Shown here piece after piece: positions 43,762 through 64,000 of a stretch of DNA of 64,000 nt. The translations under genes were made by a program, and so were the position numbers. Each line of letters opens with the position of its first letter. Position 1 is the first letter of the stretch. Under the pieces are notes generated by a model. That model made no database searches. It was not told where the DNA came from and saw only the letters and a program-made list of their open reading frames with translations. The stretch spans positions 27,965,017 to 28,029,016 of the forward strand of contig NC_084587.1 in assembly GCF_033807715.1 (NCBI RefSeq), read 5' to 3'. This DNA is from Cololabis saira (taxonomy: Eukaryota; Chordata; Actinopteri; Beloniformes; Belonidae).

Positions 43762-44290
43762 ACAGGGGCAAGAGAAAGTATGCTAACCCCTGTGAATTAA
43801 CTGGTTTTCTTCATTAAATAATCAAAATTCACAATAGTAAACAAACAGAACTTGTTTAAGATAACACACAGACCGGTATAATCTCTCTTCTTTATTGAAT
43901 AAATCCATCAAACATTTATGGTGCTGCAGATAAAAGTGAGTGAGATTGTGAGTTGATTAGAGACAGTAGTTTGCGCGACTGGAGTCCAATTAATTAAATT
44001 AGTTTGCAGGTGTGGTTTGGGGCTACTTTACTTGATAAAAGACAAGTTGATGTTTCAATTTTGCTGTTCATAATAAGCAGCATGCTGATATAAACCATGA
44101 CTGGCAAAAAGGATTTCTGAAGGCATAAGATCAAGAGTAATCAATCTGCAACAGGAACTGCGTACCATATCATGGTGGACCACCATGGAGGGAGCTGCAG
44201 CTTTCAAAATTAAACAAATGAATAAAATAACTCTACGTGTGGTGCAAATCTACGTCAAAGCATCATCGGAATGTGAAGTATGGAGGAAGG
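43762..44290 (+). mobile_element. Tc1/mariner-like transposon 5' fragment
   Basis: It begins TTACAGGGGCAAGAGAAAGT with TA at the edge, the familiar terminal sequence of a fish Tc1/mariner family. The text that follows (CTGTGAATTAACTGG, then TTCTTCATTAA) also fits. The opposite terminus was not found, so it is truncated or diverged. The right boundary is approximate. Confidence 0.55.
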
Positions 44291-45315
44291 AAGGAATAAT
44301 TAATTGTTAACTATTATTGAGTCATTAATGAAAAAAAACAGTAGATCTGAGGGGAATGATTGGAAATTTCATTTTGTTGTACAGTTTTACTCCAAACTTA
44401 AAACTTTCACCTCTGATGACAAATAACACATCCATTCGCATGTGATAAAAGTGGAGAAATTTGAGAAACTTTAAAATTTAAATTAGATTTATCATGTGGG
44501 AACCATGAATGCAAATAACACATTTCTAAGACAGTAAAAATGCCTGTGTTTTAAAATTGTTTGTTTAAAATAAGCAATAACATTAGGCCTTTTTCTAGAG
44601 GGGCTGTTTTTGCAATGCGATTTTGTGCCAGTTCTGAGCATTTTAAGATTTTAAGGCTATTTGTTACATACATGTGTTGCATGATGATCTTCAGGCAATG
44701 CATGGAGGTTAGAAACGCTGTCCAACTTCAGCTGGCGTCACAGAATGTCACCATGTCACATCACATTAAAACCTGAACAGAGCCAGGTGGCTACTGTCAG
44801 GACAGCTTAGATGCTGCGCATTCTCTCCTCAAGCTGCTGGAAACTACATCTGGAATGATATCAACTGGCCAAGTGGCTCAAGACTTCACTGACATGCAGG
44901 AGGTGAGGTATGCATTTTGATTAGATCTTGAGATCTGCTGTCTATTATGGAAATGTTTCCCAAATAGCATGTAACCACTTTGATTTCTTTCTGGCAGATC
45001 CTTTATTTTCATATGGACACAAAAAATGAAAGTATGGATTTGCACCTGGAAAAAGTATAAGAAGAGAAATTCTTTAGCACTTTTCATGAGTTACTGTACT
45101 GTTACTTGAAAAGAAGTCACGTCTTGGAGGTCATATTTTTTATCTGTAATTAATTCCCAACCCTCCTAAAATTGCAATGTGCTGGTATTCTCATAATAGA
45201 AATAAAAGTGTCCTCTCTAAAGGTGTAGACCAGCCACTGATGTGAGCTCACTCACGTTAGAAAACACTTCAGTGCAGACTTTCTTACACCACCTCCCAAC
45301 ACCAACTGTTCTTTT
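44291..45315. other. Intergenic, nothing recognised
   Basis: AT-rich DNA without a supported feature. Confidence 0.45.
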
Positions 45316-45524
45316 TTAACTTGCTGTTTCTTTTTTTCGGACAAGAATATTGAGGAATATTTTGGTTTTTAAATACCTGACATGTTTCAGCGATTACTTC
45401 CGTCTTCATCAGTCACTGAGTCACATAGTTTGGTGACTCTGATGAAGGCAAAGTAATCGCCGAAACATGTCAGGTATTTAAAAACCTAATTATTCTTGTC
45501 CAGCGAAAAGAATCAGCAAGTTAA
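45316..45524. repeat. Long imperfect palindrome (foldback MITE-like)
   Basis: The left arm starts TTAACTTGCTG and contains ACCTGACATGTTTCAGCGAT. The right arm mirrors it (ATCGCCGAAACATGTCAGGT ending CAGCAAGTTAA). Arms are about 95 nt with a short centre near 45418-45432, so the transcript or strand can form one long hairpin. Confidence 0.85.
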
Positions 45525-47217
45525 ATTGTAAAGCCATGGACAAAATTAATTTTATTAAATCACAAACTGTTCTTGTTGACTGTAAAATAGCTGCAGATGC
45601 ACTGAAATGCAACATTGATTTGTTAGCGATACTAGAAGAAATGTAAAGCAAAAGTAAGACAATAACTAATGAATAAATACAAATATATATGTGGAAGTGA
45701 TGGCTATTGTGGGAAAGTCAAGAGGACATTTGAAATTACTTTGAAATTACTGTAAATCTAATCTCTGGGAGGATGCAGGTCGGTGCATCAATCCCTGCAG
45801 TAGATGTGGAGATGGTTCCATCTGGACCACAGAGGTGCACTACGACTCCTTGATGCCGTTATCCATAAAAATAGCTTAAAACTGACATGCATTATACAAG
45901 TGTTGGACTTGATTTGGGTTGTTTTGTTGTTTTACATCTGGAAAGCATCACACATGTCTATCTGTTCTTCAAGTTGGATGTGCTGTACTCAATAAAACAA
46001 AATGTCATCATCTTAACTTAAATCTACATTAATTACCTTTATTAAAATGTGTTAATTCCCCATACAAATATGCATAAAGAGCTCTTGAGGCAATTGTACC
46101 ACATTTTCATTTGTTATATTGCCAAAATATAAAAATATTAAAAAAATGTTTCACAATATTAAAAAAAAATTATTTGCCCCAAATCACTTTTACAAAGAAT
46201 TGACTCCAAAATGACCTACATAATAGCACCATGATGAATTACATTTTGTTTTTACACCCATCAGTCAAAACAGTAATGCCACCAGCCTAATGTTGTTTAG
46301 GTCCCTCGGCTTTGACCTGCTGGTTGATGAACGTAGGACCTTTGAGCAAAACCTGTGGTGCTGACACTGACAGCCAGGCAGCACATCCTTCACGTCCTGT
46401 GAGCTGCAGTCTGTGGCCTCTGTGGATCAGACCTGTTTTGATCCATCCTGGATATTCCAACAAGCTGTAATTTTGTTTAGAAATCAAGTTAACATGTTTA
46501 TCTCCTTTCTGCACTCGTCGAGCTGTTCCTGAGCAGTTTTTGAGGTGTTGTGAGATACACTGTGACACATAAGTTGAGGGGATTCTCATTGTGGGATGGA
46601 AGGAAGGACCCAAGGTTTTATCAGCTTAATGTTGTGCTTCAAAAAAGCATGATCAGTGTCATTCAATTCACCTGTTAATCGGTTTCATGTTTTTCACTCA
46701 TCAATGTACACTACTGTACATACGAAATAATTAACAACAAAATTACAACAAATAAAGATTTTTCGAAAGTGAGGTTTGATGTCGACAAAGAATACTGTGA
46801 GTGTGTTGGTGAAATATGGTGTGTTTAATCTGTGTTTTCAGAAGCTGATTCCATGATCATAGGGGGATCAGAGGGGAAATCATTTTAAAAATAAATGAAT
46901 GGAAATGAAAACTATGAAAGCACCACTTGCTCCTTCAAAGATAAATGAAGGAAAAGAAATGTATTAGGACATGACAAACAAAAGTAAATGTGTGCACTTC
47001 ATTTGATAACACAGCATGTAAGTCCACTGTTAAATGTGTGAGTTATGGACAGATGGAGTTAGTGAATTAATGCCTGTTCAGATGAGAGAGCACTGTTGTA
47101 GGCACATCAACTTATAAATATGTAGTCTTGAATGTAGTTCTCTTCCTGCATTTAAAATTGTCCATGGCTCTTTTTCCTACTAAAAAACTCCTGTTGTTGG
47201 ATCCCCCAACGTTGTTG
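45525..47217. other. 3' flank and probable 3' UTR of col5a3
   Basis: Sequence downstream of the col5a3 stop on the minus strand. The polyadenylation site was not fixed by eye: a minus-strand AATAAA is possible near 46036 but unproven. No other gene seen. Confidence 0.4.

Positions 47218-64000
<16,783 letters not shown>

Overview
The window is vertebrate nuclear DNA and almost certainly comes from a teleost fish. It has small conserved exons separated by long AT-rich introns, and its transposon load is typical of fish: L2/CR1-like LINE remnants with short tandem-repeat tails, TTAA-flanked piggyBac-like elements, an hAT-like element, Harbinger-like elements, Tc1/mariner debris and long microsatellites. 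There is no sign of bacterial or viral gene organisation.

Two host genes are recognisable, both on the minus strand. The first, about 7.3-38.5 kb, is the 5' half of a noelin (olfactomedin) gene, best matched to olfm2. It has two alternative first exons (38441-38500 and 34826-34969), a shared exon 2 (22807-22956) and exon 3 (7328-7483). The remaining coiled-coil and olfactomedin-domain exons must lie beyond the left edge. The second, from 47.2 kb to beyond the right edge, is the 3' half of a type V/XI fibrillar procollagen gene, best called col5a3. Twenty-two in-phase Gly-X-Y exons of 36, 54 or 108 bp are followed by five exons encoding the C-telopeptide and C-propeptide (COLFI domain). A col5a3 - olfm2 tandem in the same orientation is the known vertebrate arrangement; COL5A1/OLFM1 and COL11A1/OLFM3 are the paralogous pairs. 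This neighbourhood is the main reason for choosing olfm2 and col5a3 over their paralogues.

Repeats fill much of the rest. olfm2 intron 2 (7.5-22.8 kb) holds an hAT-like element, an L2 copy split by a TA-flanked element, and a 5.4 kb higher-order repeat array (12328-17699) packed with dyad motifs that fit the RFX X-box. The intron between exon 2 and the first exons holds a related repeat family (24.9-26.6 kb), a 1.1 kb foldback element, a Tc1 remnant, a SINE-like repeat and a piggyBac-like element. Between the genes lie the best-preserved L2 reverse transcriptase (40.64-42.96 kb), a Tc1-like fragment and a long palindrome. The 4.8 kb col5a3 intron between the last COLFI exons contains a three-level nest of inverted-repeat elements. 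An inverted, shorter copy of the intron-2 array repeat sits at 59.8-60.8 kb in another col5a3 intron.

All exon boundaries were read by eye from splice signals and reading phase. Family assignments rest on recognised protein motifs, not on a database search.
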